Source: Uranotaenia lowii
Lineage: Eukaryota; Arthropoda; Insecta; Diptera; Culicidae
DNA length: 64,000 nucleotides
Direction of reading: 5' to 3'
Assembly: GCF_029784155.1 (NCBI RefSeq)
Contig: NC_073691.1
Span: 136,086,394-136,150,393 of the forward strand
The notes beneath the pieces were generated by a model. That model was not told the DNA's origin. It did no database searches and saw only the letters and a list, made by a program, of their open reading frames with translations. Shown here in pieces: positions 34,497-44,961 of the stretch; within the stretch, counting starts at the first letter, position 1; each line of letters begins with the position of its first letter. A program made the translations under genes and the position numbers.

Positions 34497-34811
34497 GTGC
34501 CAGCTTTGTCGGTAGCGGTGAGTAACATTAATTTTGCATTACTTATGACAAATTTATGCTTATTCAACACTTTTTTCTTTCAAGAGCTATCTAGAAGCAG
34601 CAGAAAGTCATCGAATCGGATGGTAACATGGCGAGGCGTTACATTCCATCGTCCGAGAAGCGCCCTCCTGCAGGAACATCCAATCTTCATCGAGATGAAA
34701 AAGCTGCTTCAGAAGGACCCCCGTCTGTTGCCATCGCTGCTCCAGAAGATCCAATCGAGTAATCCGGATCTGATGGGTAGCATTTGGAAAAATCAGATGA
34801 AGTTTTTGGTA
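34497..34811 (+). pseudogene. Rad23-like XPC-binding domain fragment (left part)
   Basis: The frame ending at the nested transposon encodes L-L-Q-E-H-P-I-F-I-E-M, then K-D-P-R-L-L-P-S-L-L-Q-K-I, then S-N-P-D-L-M: the P-x-F-x-x-M / P-x-L-L-P-x-L-L-Q / N-P-x-L pattern of the XPC-binding (STI1-like) domain of the nucleotide-excision-repair and proteasome-shuttle protein Rad23. Upstream, 34518-34584 has the form of a short intron (GTGAGTAAC donor, TTTTTTCTTTCAAG acceptor, 67 nt), so the copy came from genomic DNA or was never processed. Sequence before the domain does not match Rad23 clearly. The 3.7-kb transposon at 34812 cuts the domain just before its last helix. Confidence 0.6.
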
Positions 34812-35100
34812 CCGTAATCCGGGGTAAGATTGATCACTTTTTTCAATATATTTCGTTTATTTTTTCTGTTAAGGGGAATGTGGCATGTTTTATATTTTTA
34901 AAACCAGTACTGGACTCCAATGAATGTAAAACATGGATGCAGAAATTTATTAGACTACTTTTAATTTGATTTAAAAATCGTTTTCGTCTTTGTTCAACAT
35001 TTGATGCTTTGGGGTGACATTGATCAGTCTCTGTTCTGACGGTTTTAAGGAGTTTTTTTTATCAAAAAGGATAAAAAACACCTTCAGAATATTTACTAAT

Positions 35101-37837
35101 GACACATTCCACCGTGACGTGAAATCGCTTTCCTTGACTTTTCTGCACTGTTATCGTTCTAGAAGTCATCCAATTTACTTGAAAATGAAAAAAATTGTAG
35201 CAAACGGTCACAAATTGAATTTCCTTCAAAATGAATACAATTTGGTCATTTTAAAATTTAAGTTATTTTTGTTGTGACTAATTACTTTTGTGACGTGAAT
35301 TCACGCTAGAATTAACCATTTCGGACTTTAGTACATACATCCTTGAATTCCTGTTCTCTCTGTGGAAATAGAATATTGGTGTCTTCGAATGAGTTGTAAA
35401 GAAAATAATTACCCACAATTTGATGTACAGAGCTTCTCGATTGAACAAGAACGAACGAAGTTATGCTGATTTGAAGTTGTGACATGAATTCACTCAGTTC
35501 AAACACAACAGGGTAGTTGACTGAATTCACGTCACGAAATATAAAGTTATACTGTGGCTATACTGAACCATTCTTTGGAGTCTTCAAATTTTATGTAGAC
35601 TTTCAAAAACGATATTTTGTTGTTCCGACTTTTACAATCATAAATTTTTAGTATCTGCACCTAACTTTTTCCTTATTTTGATTGGCACTTGAATAGCAAC
35701 ATATTGAGGGATCATATGTTAAAATAACTACTGACACATTCCACCGTGACGTGAAATCGCTTTTCCGGACTTTTCTGCACTGTTATCGTTCTAGAAGTCA
35801 ACCAATTTACTTGAAAATTAACAAAATTGTAGCAAACGGTCGCAAATTGAATTTCCTTCAAAATGAACATAATTTGGTCATTTTTAAATTTAAGTTGTTT
35901 TTGTTGTGATTAATTACTTTTGTGACGTGAATTCACGCTAGAATTACCCATTTCCGACTTTAGTACATACATCTTTGATTTTCTGTTCTTTTTGTGGAAA
36001 TAGAATATCGGTGTCTTCGAATGAGTTGTAAAGAAAATAATTACCCACAATTTGATGTGCGTAACTTTTCGATTGAACAACAACGAACGAAGTTATGCTT
36101 ATTTGAAGTTGTGACGTGAATTCACTCAGTTCAAACAGAACAGGGTAGTTGACTGAATTCACGTCACGAAATATTAAGTTATACTGTGGTTATACTGAAC
36201 CATTCTTTAGAGTCTTCACATTTTATGTACACTTTCAAAAACGATATTCTGTTGTTCCGACTTTAACAATCATTAATTTTCAGTATCTGCACCTAACTTT
36301 TTCCTTATTTTTATTGGCACTTAAATAGCAACATATTGAGGGATCATATGTTAAAATTACTACTGTCTTCATTTAAAGATTCACCAAAAAAATTTTTTTT
36401 TATTTTTTTTCAATCTTTTTGTATTTTTATTCCAAAATAATGAACTTATAAAAAAATCAACTAAATTATGCTCGATTTGTAAAAATCCGACCATCTGGAG
36501 GATCAAAACAGCTTTCAGAGCACATTTTTCATATAAAATTTAACAAAAAACATATTTTGTGACGTGAATTCACTCATTCGCGCTGTTGTAACTCAGCTAG
36601 ATTTCAATCGATTTCTATAAATTTTAGAGTTTTAGAATCCTCTTAACATTTTCAAAGAAAATCTCATTTTTTTATTTCAAAAAAAGTCAGATTTTTCTCG
36701 TAAAATTAAAAACTTTCCTTTTTTTGTGACGTGAATTCACTCATTTGCGACTGTTTTTGTTCGTTTTTCAAACCAACTACATTGGATATAAACAAATTCT
36801 TTTTTCTACAAAATGAAGCCGTGTTTTTTGGCTTCTGAACATACTAAAAATATTTCCAAAAAAAAAATCATCCATATATTAAAATTTATGATTTTGTAAA
36901 AGTTGTCAAAAACACCACTTTTTTCAACAAAAAAACTGATTTTCAAAACCATCTAAAACATGTGTAAAAAAACTTTTTTCTCTTTTTTCCGTTGGTTTTG
37001 TGTAATTTGAATTATCAAAATTATAGACAATTTTGAGATTTTTTGATACGCGAACGGATAAAAATCACTTTTGAGCGGTACAAGCGCGTGGAATGTGTCT
37101 ACTGTCTTTATTTAAAGATTCACCAAAAAAATTTTTTTTTATTTTTTTTTCAATGTTTTTGCATTTTTATTTGAAAATAACGAACTTATTAAAAAATCAA
37201 CTAAATTATGCTTGATTTGTCAAAATCCGACCATCTGGAGGGTCAAAACAGCTTTCAGAGCACATTTTCATATAAAATTTAACGAAAAATCAAATTTTGT
37301 GACGTGAATTCACTCATTCGCGCTGTTGTAACTCAGCTAGATTCCAACCGATTTCTATAAATTTGAGTGTTTCAGAATCGTCTTATCATTTTTGAAGAAA
37401 ATCTCATTTTTTTATTTAAAAAAAAGTCAGAATTTTCTCGTAAAATTTAAAACTTCCCTTTTTTTGTGACGTGAATTCACTAATTTGCGACTGTTTTTGT
37501 TCGCTTTTCAAACCAACTATATTGGATATAAACAAATTCTTTTTTCTACAAAATGAAGCCGTGTTTTTTGGCTTCTGAACATACTAAAAATATTTCCGAA
37601 AAAAAATCATCCATATGTTAAAATTAATGATTTTGTAAAAGTTGTCAAAAACACCACTTTTTTCAACAAAAAAACTGATTTTCAAAATCATCTAACACAT
37701 GTGAAAAAAAACTTTTTTCTCTTTTTTCGTTGGTTTCGTGTTATTTGAATTATCAAAATTATAGACAATTTTGAGATTTTTTGATACGCGAACGGATAAA
37801 AATCACTTTTGAGCGGTACAAGCGCGTGGAATGTGTC
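35101..37837. mobile_element. Inner element with 12-bp TIRs and duplicated ends
   Basis: Ends GACACATTCCAC...GTGGAATGTGTC with TAAT on both sides (35097-35100, 37838-37841). The left terminal unit of about 630 bp is present twice in tandem (35101-35730, 35731-36361) and the right terminal unit of about 740 bp is present twice in tandem (36362-37096, 37097-37837). No ORF above about 75 codons. Confidence 0.75.
35115..37480 (+). repeat. Recurrent TGACGTGAATTCAC motif
   Basis: Near-exact copies at 35291, 35480, 35522 (inverted), 35923, 36112, 36154 (inverted), 36560, 36727, 37300 and 37467, plus the variant TGACGTGAAATCGC near 35115 and 35745. The core GTGAATTCAC is a perfect palindrome and the full form TGACGTGAATTCACGTCA would be palindromic too. 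Confidence 0.9.
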
Positions 37838-38496
37838 TAATGCTATTTTATCTATTCAACCTTGATTTTTAACGTTTTATTTTAAAAATATTTATAACCG
37901 AAAAAATGACTATGATGCTGCCTACATTTAGGGGCAAAAATTATAATTATTGCTAAATAGTTTGAACTTCAAAATACAAATGAAATTTTACCTTCACACA
38001 TTCCCCTAGGCCCTCCTTCTATTTACATTTTCATTTTTTCCTCAAAGATAACGATTTTATAGGGTTTCTATCCATTTGTCGAATACGGGCTTACTCTTGG
38101 GAAATGTCGTTATTTTTTAAATATCATAAAATTATCATTAAATGACTATAAAAATAGCACTTAAACTATACAAATACAAAGAAAAATAGTTGTTCTTTCA
38201 CTTTCAACATCCCGTTTGCTTCTAAATTATATTTAGTTCATCAGAAAAGCTGCTTTTTTGCAAGCCTTGGAAAAAATAGATATTTTTGAATTTTGAAATT
38301 ACATTATTACTAACATAAAAAAAAAAAATTCAAATACAAACCAAATTTTTCCTTCTTGATACTCAATAAATAGGCTTTCAAATGTAGAAAACAGTTTTCA
38401 AAAATTCAAACTACAGGCTAAGTTATAGATGATTATGTGGCAAAATGTCATGTTGATCAAAGCTACCCCGGTGATCAATGTTACCCCGTTTTACGG

Positions 38497-38750
38497 TACT
38501 TTTGAATGATGGGACCGATGAACTGAAATAGGAAAATAGGCGCAACGTTAGGCGCCTGAGCAGCATGACGATAAGTCCGATGAGTGGGTTGGGGAATCAG
38601 TTCGATCCACTGCAGACTGTTGATTGTCCGGAATGTATTGAGCCCCTGAAGGATTCTGCAGGTGATGCTGTCCAATTGCTAGTCATCCTCAAGTGCAGCA
38701 AAGCTCCAGCTCAGCGCTGCTCGTGGGTAGTGGTGAAGGTACATTAACTG
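38497..38750 (+). pseudogene. Rad23-like fragment (right part), decayed
   Basis: Directly after the nested transposon the same frame resumes with L-L-N-D-G-T-D-E-L-K and then a stop, matching the end of the XPC-binding domain. Further on, a segment with E-x-I-E-x-L-K and C-x-K (about 38620-38720) may be the remains of the C-terminal ubiquitin-associated domain, but it is too altered to be sure. No function is expected. Confidence 0.45.
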
Positions 38751-39330
38751 AATATGTTATTCAATATTAAGGCTTAAGCAGTATTTACATGATGCATCAG
38801 TTATTTGAAAAAAAAAATTCGAACCATAAAATCGTTTATCATTTAATCATGAAAATTATCAATAGCAGAATTTATAGCATTCCTTTAGCAGAACCGATTT
38901 ACTTTTATTTTCATCCAACACTTTTCGATTGGAGGGAAACAAAATAGCTCTTTGGATAAGGTAAAAGGAATAAGGAACAAGCAACATCCGATTTAGGGTT
39001 TTGGTTGTTTGTTCCACCCTTTAAGATCCTTTCTATCATAACGGTCAATGAAAAGTTTTTCTTTTTCGGAACATACGGATAGACCGAACTGTATTGTAAA
39101 TTTATTATAAAAAAGTGTTTAGAATACAAATTCATTCATTGAATATACTCATATCATTGCTTTTTCCGAAAACTCAATTTAAATATAATAAAATAAACTA
39201 AACTCCAGTACGTTTTTAAATCTTTTGATCTTTCGTTTACGATTGGCTTGTGCACATACACACTTTTTTGCCATCTGATTTTTTATCTCTAACACCTGGT
39301 ATCCCTGGACGCCTTTTTTCGTAAACACTA
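38751..39330. other. AT-rich interior of the Rad23-carrying element
   Basis: No ORF or repeat recognised between the Rad23-like remnant and the right sub-terminal region. Confidence 0.4.
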
Positions 39331-39428
39331 CAGCCAGCTGTCAAAACTTTTTTCAATATGGCGGAATGGCGATTTGGCATATGAGATCACCATACTAGAG
39401 CCATCATGGGCTGGACCTTTTATCCAGA

Positions 39429-40286
39429 CACGGAAAATAATAAAAAGGTAAAATTTACCGAGATAAAAAGGTGAACGCTCGTGAAAGCCAAAAAGGTAAC
39501 TTCTACCTCTTCGAGGTGAAACTCACCTCACAGCGAGGTAAAGTTTACCTGAATTGAACTGGAAAAAAAGGTTCAATTCACCGAGAAAAAAGGTGAATCC
39601 AAAAAAGGTTAATCTTACCTCGTTGCGAGGTTAAGTTGACCTAGTTTGAGCTAAACAAAACGGTACAATTCTTCTCGAAAAAAGGTAACAATTTGCCGAA
39701 CCCGTTTATTGAGGTTAAGCTGTTTTGTCATTCAGGAACAAGTTTTGTTGTGTGCCTAATATGTGAAAATCGGAATAGAATGGTAAGTGTTTTCTTAGAT
39801 ATCATTTAGTTGTGCTGGTTCTCGTCATAATACATTGCTTTTGTTTCAGATCGGCACCGGGTGACGGTGTATTCCACGTCATCCTCCAGCCGGAAAAGCC
39901 GAACCTGACCGGATTAGTCGAACGGAGGGAATCATGAATGTACGCAACGCAGGAGGATTCAGCGACCATGGCGGCTCAGAAGAACGCGAAGCCGAATTAC
40001 CAGTTCCTATTTATCTCCAATAAATATAATTTTTGAATGAATTTTGTATTTTGTTTATCCTTTGTACTTATTGAAGAAACCAATCAAACCAACCAGCATT
40101 TACCTTTTAAATCAGTAAATGGGAAAACGGTATTATTTACTACCGCTACTGCTAGGTGAATGTAAAAAAGGTAGAATTTACCTTTTTGCTAGGTGAATTG
40201 AAAAAAGGTAAAATTTACCTCGAAAGAGGGGTGGAAAAAATTCACCTCGCAAAAAGGTAAATTTTACCTTTTTTTTATTTTCCGTG
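39429..40286. mobile_element. TIR element with CACGG...CCGTG ends and an internal intron
   Basis: Ends CACGGAAAATAATAAAAAGG and (opposite strand) CACGGAAAATAAAAAAAAGG, both continuing TAAAATTTACC; flanked by AGA (39426-39428, 40287-40289). The body repeats AGGTAAA/TTTACCT and AGGTGAA words many times. 39783-39849 looks like a 67-nt intron (ATG|GTAAGTG donor, TTTTGTTTCAG acceptor) and AATAAA follows near 40020. No long ORF. Confidence 0.8.
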
Positions 40287-40744
40287 AGAGGACTGAACCA
40301 GCTGTCAAATCGCATACAAACGCACCGTACCAAATTTTTGGTACCAGAACGTCAGTGTGGTTCCCAAAATTTAACACTTCACCCCATAACAGACTCGAAA
40401 TAGGGTAACATTTTGGTTGCCAAACTTATCTGTTGTTGGCATACTGCAGATATTAAATCAATTTTAATAAGGATTATGCTGAAAACTCTGCATTTTGTGC
40501 CCAAACATAATTTATTAATGTTATCAAAGATCCCTTTGATTGACATTCCCGAGCCGCAGATATCATTTTAAGGATTATTAAAAAGTTGCCTCTGGTTGAA
40601 ATTATTGCAATGAAGACGGCCATGTTGTCCATATACGTGTTTTACTCGTTTCAATTTTCTTTTTCCTGCGGGTTTCATGACTGAAAACTTGGTAAGGAAA
40701 TGTTTGCTTTCTTCAGCCCCTTGCTTTTATCGAAAAACCATGTA
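40287..40744. other. Unassigned spacer
   Basis: No ORF, repeat end or RNA gene seen. Confidence 0.4.
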
Positions 40745-41148
40745 CAGGGTTGCCAACATTTTTATTCAAAAATGAGGGAACTACAGGGCAAAATCAGGCT
40801 ACGATAAAGTAACGGAAATTTCGCCAAAAGTGATGACCTTTTTTTGGTTGAATAAATCTACTGAATCAAAGCATCAAAGCAATCGAAAGATTACCTTTAA
40901 TTCCCTTTTTTAAATAAGATTTCAAGGGAATCTTTCGATTGCTTTGAATCAGCCACATTTCCACTTTTTCACTTCAGCAATGGAACCTTATCCACTTCCT
41001 TTCTACCCTTTTTTCTTCACACTCGCAAAATCAGGCAAAATCAGGCATATTTTCAAAAATCAGGCAAATTCAAGAGCTTATCAGGTTGTCAGGCAGAGCC
41101 TCGAAAAATCAGGAAAATCCTGAAAAATCCGGCACATTGGCATCTCTG
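40745..41148. mobile_element. hAT-like miniature element 1 (404 bp)
   Basis: Ends CAGGGTTGCCAAC and (opposite strand) CAGAGATGCCAATG. Flanks ACCATGTA (40737-40744) and ACCACGTA (41149-41156) form an 8-bp target duplication with one mismatch. Contains repeated AATCAGGCA words near the right end and a short hairpin (AAAGCAATCGAAAGATT and its complement, about 40876-40945). Confidence 0.75.
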
Positions 41149-41290
41149 ACCACGTATATCCCGCATGCAGAGATGCCAATGTGCCTGATTTTTCAGGATT
41201 TTCCTGATTTTTGAAGGTCCTGCCTAATAACCTGATAAGCCTCGTTTTTCCCCTGATTTTTGGAAATAAGCCTGATTTTTTTATTTTCAC
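41041..41290. repeat. Inverted repeat formed by two adjoining hAT ends
   Basis: The AATCAGGCA-rich right part of element 1 and the GCCTGATTTTT-rich left part of element 2 are reverse complements over about 100 bp, with a 19-20-bp centre (ACCACGTATATCCCGCATG). It arises from two independent insertions in opposite orientation. Confidence 0.75.
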
Positions 41291-42028
41291 ATAAAATTTG
41301 TACAGATTCGTTCAAAACTCCATAAAAATTTAGTACTTGCTCGTCGTCACTCCAACCTTTAACTCAATAACTTCACACTTTATTGGATTCAAATCTTAGA
41401 AGATTTCGGTGTCCTGAACTCAGAGTTTTTGTCAGATTTTGTCTATCGCATCCAGTTTATCTGATACGGCGATTAAAGAAAAATCAGTTTTATGATAAAT
41501 CAATTATAATTGAAGTCGTAAAATTATTTTTTACTTCTTTGTTGAAGACTGTAAAGCGTTTTTACTCATACTTTAAATAATATCTATATTTCACTTTGGT
41601 TTGAAAATTCACTGGAATTCCATTTTAACAGAACGGGGAAAAATAAAAAAATAATCAAATTTCTATAACTTCAAAGTCAAAATAACTTCGGTGGAGTTGA
41701 TTTTTGTGTAGAACCTTTAACTACAGTTTTGTATAGAAAGAACACAATTTTTTTTCAATGAATTTTACCTACTTTTAAAAGTTATTTCGAAAAGCAGAGC
41801 TGGTAGAAAAAAAACATTATTGCATATCTGTTTAAATTGCGACTCCAAATAAGTCAAATCCTATTTTTTTTTGCATCTTGGGAAGATTCCAGTTGCCTTG
41901 TGTTATTGCACCTTTATCTGTGTCCATTTGATATTTCTAAAATATATGTGACTTTCGCGAATAACCAAAAGTTGGTTAAAACGTCTCTAGTAAAATAAAA
42001 TAAAAAAATATGTGACTTTATGTGTAAC

Positions 42029-42935
42029 ATCGTAATGGATGAGATTCTGACTGGATCGATCGACTGTGCACCGAACTGAGGATTGCCGTGGAATCCTTTA
42101 ACAATGGAGCAACTGAACGACCTTGACCTGGCAGACGATATTGTTTTGCTCGCCCAAACACAACCAGACATGCAGAGCAAACTCGACGACCTCACCGAAA
42201 GTTCCAAGGCAGCAGGTCTCAAAGTCAATGTCGGAAAAACCAAGTCGATGGAGATCAACACAGGAAATCCCTCCAGTTTCATGGTAGCTGGGCAACAAGT
42301 TGAGAAAGTGGAGTACTTCCAGTATCTTGGTAGCCAGATAACGCCTGATGATGGTACCAGGAAAGACATCGATACCCGGATCAGAAAGGCCCGATTTGCG
42401 TTTGCGAGTCTCCTAAACATCTGGCGGTCACGCCAGATCTCTCTACGAACAAAAATCCGAATCTTCAACTCAAACGTCAAATCCGTATTGCTGTACGGGT
42501 GCGAAACTTGGTGCACATATGCGGTGACGACGCGAAAACTGCAAGTATTTGTAAACCGCTGCCTGCGGAACATCATCCGCGCTTGGTGGCCTGGCAACTG
42601 GATCTCGAATGAGGAACTACATCGCCGGTGTCATCAAAGGGCGCTAGAAATCGAGATTCGGGAACGTAAGTGGAGATGGATTGGGCACACGCTGCGAAAA
42701 GATGAAAACGAGATTTGCAGAGAGGCGCTTGACTGGAATCCAGAAGGTCATCGAAGAAGAGGCAGGCCCAGAAACTCGTGGCGGCGAAGCCTAGCCGCTG
42801 AAATCCGAACTGTCGACGAGAATCTTGACTGGGACCAGGTAAAGACGCTGGCTCCGAATCGTCAACAGTGGAGGTCTTTTACCACGGCCCTATGCACCGG
42901 AGGATCGGCGCGGGATCATTAAGTAAGTAAGTAAG
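42029..42935 (+). mobile_element. RTE retrotransposon copy C, 5' truncated
   Basis: Starts within the RT domain (at the M-D-E-I-L-T-G-S-I-D segment) and runs to the 3' end; the tail is TTAAGTAAGTAAGTAAG, differing from the TTAGGTAGG tail of copies B and D. Flanked by an 8-bp target duplication TGTGTAAC (42021-42028, 42936-42943), which confirms a simple truncated insertion. Confidence 0.85.
42083..42922 (+). pseudogene. RTE reverse transcriptase C-terminal part
   Basis: A 279-residue open frame including the catalytic L-A-D-D-I-V-L-L box, V-G-K-T-K-S-M, L-L-Y-G-C-E-T-W and the C-terminal W-I-G-H-T-L-R and R-R-R-G-R-P segments, ending at a TAA inside the tail repeat. A TGA at 42078-42080 separates it from the 5' remnant. 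Without the first half of RT it cannot be active. Residue and tail differences set it apart from copies B and D, so it is probably an older or different subfamily. Confidence 0.85.
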
Positions 42936-42962
42936 TGTGTAACTGTACTCTTAAATAAATTA

Positions 42963-43634
42963 TCTTTTTTTTGCTTGCGTTGTTTTTCGGTTTTTCTGAA
43001 GAAGTTTGAAATAAAATGGAAGTGGAATTTACAAGAAAACGAAGAATTATTTTTTTTATCGTACCAGGCTTACGATATTAACAAAATCAGGAATCATTAT
43101 GATTTTATGTGATTCAAAGTGTGCTAAATCACTAAATATGCACCGCTTTCATAGCACGATGTCCATCGTGAATTCAGCAAAACATCTACAAGTTGGTGAG
43201 TTCGTTCCATTATTTTATTTTTTCTTGTATATACATATAATCGATCTTTTTTATTGATTTCATATTCATAATAGCTTAACTCTATTAAAGGGGAATTGTG
43301 AGGGGTTGGATAGGTCATCAAACGATCGAAAGACTAATATACAATGGATTGTGGGTTCAAGCCAGCCGGAGTTTCTCGGCAAATTTAGAATCATGAGAAG
43401 GCTACTCAGGTACCTTTTCAGGATTCTGTATTTGTTTCGAACAGTTGGAAGGGAGTGAGATGAGTCAAACCTATCCCAAACCAGTGGTAACGGACCCCTT
43501 GGTTGTGTTGCAAATATTGTAAATGAGTTAAGCATAAACAATATTTGAACGTGCGATCGAGACTTCCCGTACCGCCTCGGGTCGAAAGACCTATCAGCCA
43601 CTGGTGGGTTCTCATACATACATACATACAAACA
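42963..43634 (+). mobile_element. SINE-like insertion with (CATA)n tail
   Basis: Bounded by an exact 23-bp direct repeat (42940-42962 and 43635-43657; starts TAACTGTACTC). The right end is a (CATA)n tail (43613-43632). A tRNA-like region with a possible A box (TGGATAGGTCATCAAACG, about 43304) and a B box (GGTTCAAGCC, about 43353) lies about 330 bp inside the left edge, so either the unit has extra 5' sequence or two events are combined. Confidence 0.5.
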
Positions 43635-44477
43635 TAACTGTACTCTTAAATAAATTATAATTAATTCAAACTACAATATTTATCTTGGATGTTGTTGTTG
43701 TCAAAAACTCCTTATAAAATGCTGAACGTTTTTCAGAAAAAATAACATATTTATCATGTTTCCGCTCAACAATCAGCCAATTGCATAATGTTTGAAATAA
43801 AAAGTATAGAAACGAAATGAATGATTGATTTGTGTTTCAAAGTCATCAACTTAGGGAAATGATCTTTTAATCAAAGTTATTTTACTAGACCAGAGGATAA
43901 ATGACTGGAAAATATGATTGTCGTATGCACACATTCGTTCAAATTTCTATAGAAATCTGAATTATTATTTCAAGTTTAAAGAACGCTTTATGTGTATATA
44001 TTCTGCTACGAAAATTTTTGAAATATGTCACATTTAAGCTTAACTTTGCGAGAACTGCTATGAAAATTTTTTGCAAGAGGCTTTGGTTAGAATCTCAAAT
44101 ATTGTAGTTTGAATAAACCAAGTCTAAACAGGTAAATTTTTAAACAACTGCTGAATCACATATCACATATTTAAAAAACGCTATATTTCGTCAGTTAATC
44201 GTGTGAAAGCTGGTCAATCTGTGATAGAAATACAAATGGAAGGCATGAAAACAAAAAATATCGCGTTTAAGGTTGAAGTGACAGTGAGCATGTTGCTAAT
44301 TTAAAAGAATTATGAGCGGTGCTGTGTCTCAGTTCCACTACATTTTACATGTTTTATGTTAGCCAGATATTCCCTAATTTTTATTTTCAAGCTCCCTGCA
44401 TTTTGCAAAAAAAAAGTTGGCAACCCTGCCCGCATGCGATCTTTCCCACTATTGATCTCTCTTGTTTCTCTCACCAC

Positions 44478-44719
44478 CAGCGTTGCCAAATTGAACCACT
44501 CTAGTCCGTAGGTTTGACGAAAATCGAACAATGTACTGATTTGGGGAAATAAAACTTGATGATCTTTTTTTTTGGTCGTCAGGTAGAATTTTCATTTTTC
44601 CGCAGAATCTCTTGAATTTCTTCGATAATCCGTAGAAAATGCTGAAAACTCGTAGTATGCGAGCAGAAATGCTTAAAATCCGTAGAACTACGGAGAAATC
44701 CGTAGATCTGGCAAGGCTG
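44478..44719. mobile_element. hAT-like miniature element 3 (242 bp)
   Basis: Perfect 8-bp target duplication CTCACCAC (44470-44477, 44720-44727). Ends CAGCGTTGCCAAATT and (opposite strand) CAGCCTTGCCAGATC. Contains several CCGTAGA words near the right end. Confidence 0.85.
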
Positions 44720-44961
44720 CTCACCACCCATCGACTCGGGATTTTAGCCGAGCGGGCACATGGTCGATTGCTTCGATTGCGGTCGGATGAAGAATCATGT
44801 ATGTTCAGTTCAGTAGGTTCAAGTTGGAAATGTTGATCAATCACATCTTTGTAAATCTTTCAATAACGGCAACACCTATGTTGAAAATTCTCATTGAAAC
44901 TTGCAGATTAGACTGGCCCATAACGAAAAAATCCTTATATTCCACGTGGCACTTCCTAAGT

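Larger units (their letters stand above)
34812..38496. mobile_element. 3.7-kb TIR transposon splitting the Rad23-like fragment
   Basis: TIRs CCGTAATCCGGGGTAAGATT (left) and CCGTAAAACGGGGTAACATT (right, opposite strand), both continuing GATCAC. Flanked by TA (or GTAC, if the first base of the TIR is counted). Sub-terminal copies of GGGGTRAMATTGATCA lie near 35010 and 38460. It has no long ORF. Most of its length is a second element (35101-37837). Confidence 0.75.
34206..39407. mobile_element. TIR element with 10-bp target duplication carrying a Rad23-like fragment
   Basis: Flanked by a perfect direct repeat GGGCTGGACC (34196-34205, 39408-39417). Ends are inverted: ATAATGCCTCTAGATATGG on the left and ATGATGGCTCTAGTATGG on the opposite strand of the right, both followed by TGRTCTCA; both sides then share TTTGACAGCTGGCTG about 70 bp in. 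A 9-10-bp duplication with such ends is typical of Mutator-like (MULE) elements, though I cannot confirm the superfamily. Removing the nested transposon 34812-38496 leaves about 1.5 kb, most of which is not transposase. The Rad23-like coding fragment with an apparent intron lies within it, so it looks like a Pack-type element carrying captured host sequence. Confidence 0.75.
41168..44428. mobile_element. hAT-like element 2 (3261 bp with nested insertions)
   Basis: Perfect 8-bp target duplication CCCGCATG (41160-41167, 44429-44436). Ends CAGAGATGCCAATG and (opposite strand) CAGGGTTGCCAAC, the same termini as the 404-bp element but in the opposite orientation. Holds RTE copy C and a SINE-like insertion. 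No hAT transposase is visible, so it is non-autonomous. Confidence 0.8.

Noticed and set aside
43613..43632. CRISPR-like short repeats
   Set aside because: A simple (CATA)n microsatellite forming the tail of a SINE-like insertion.
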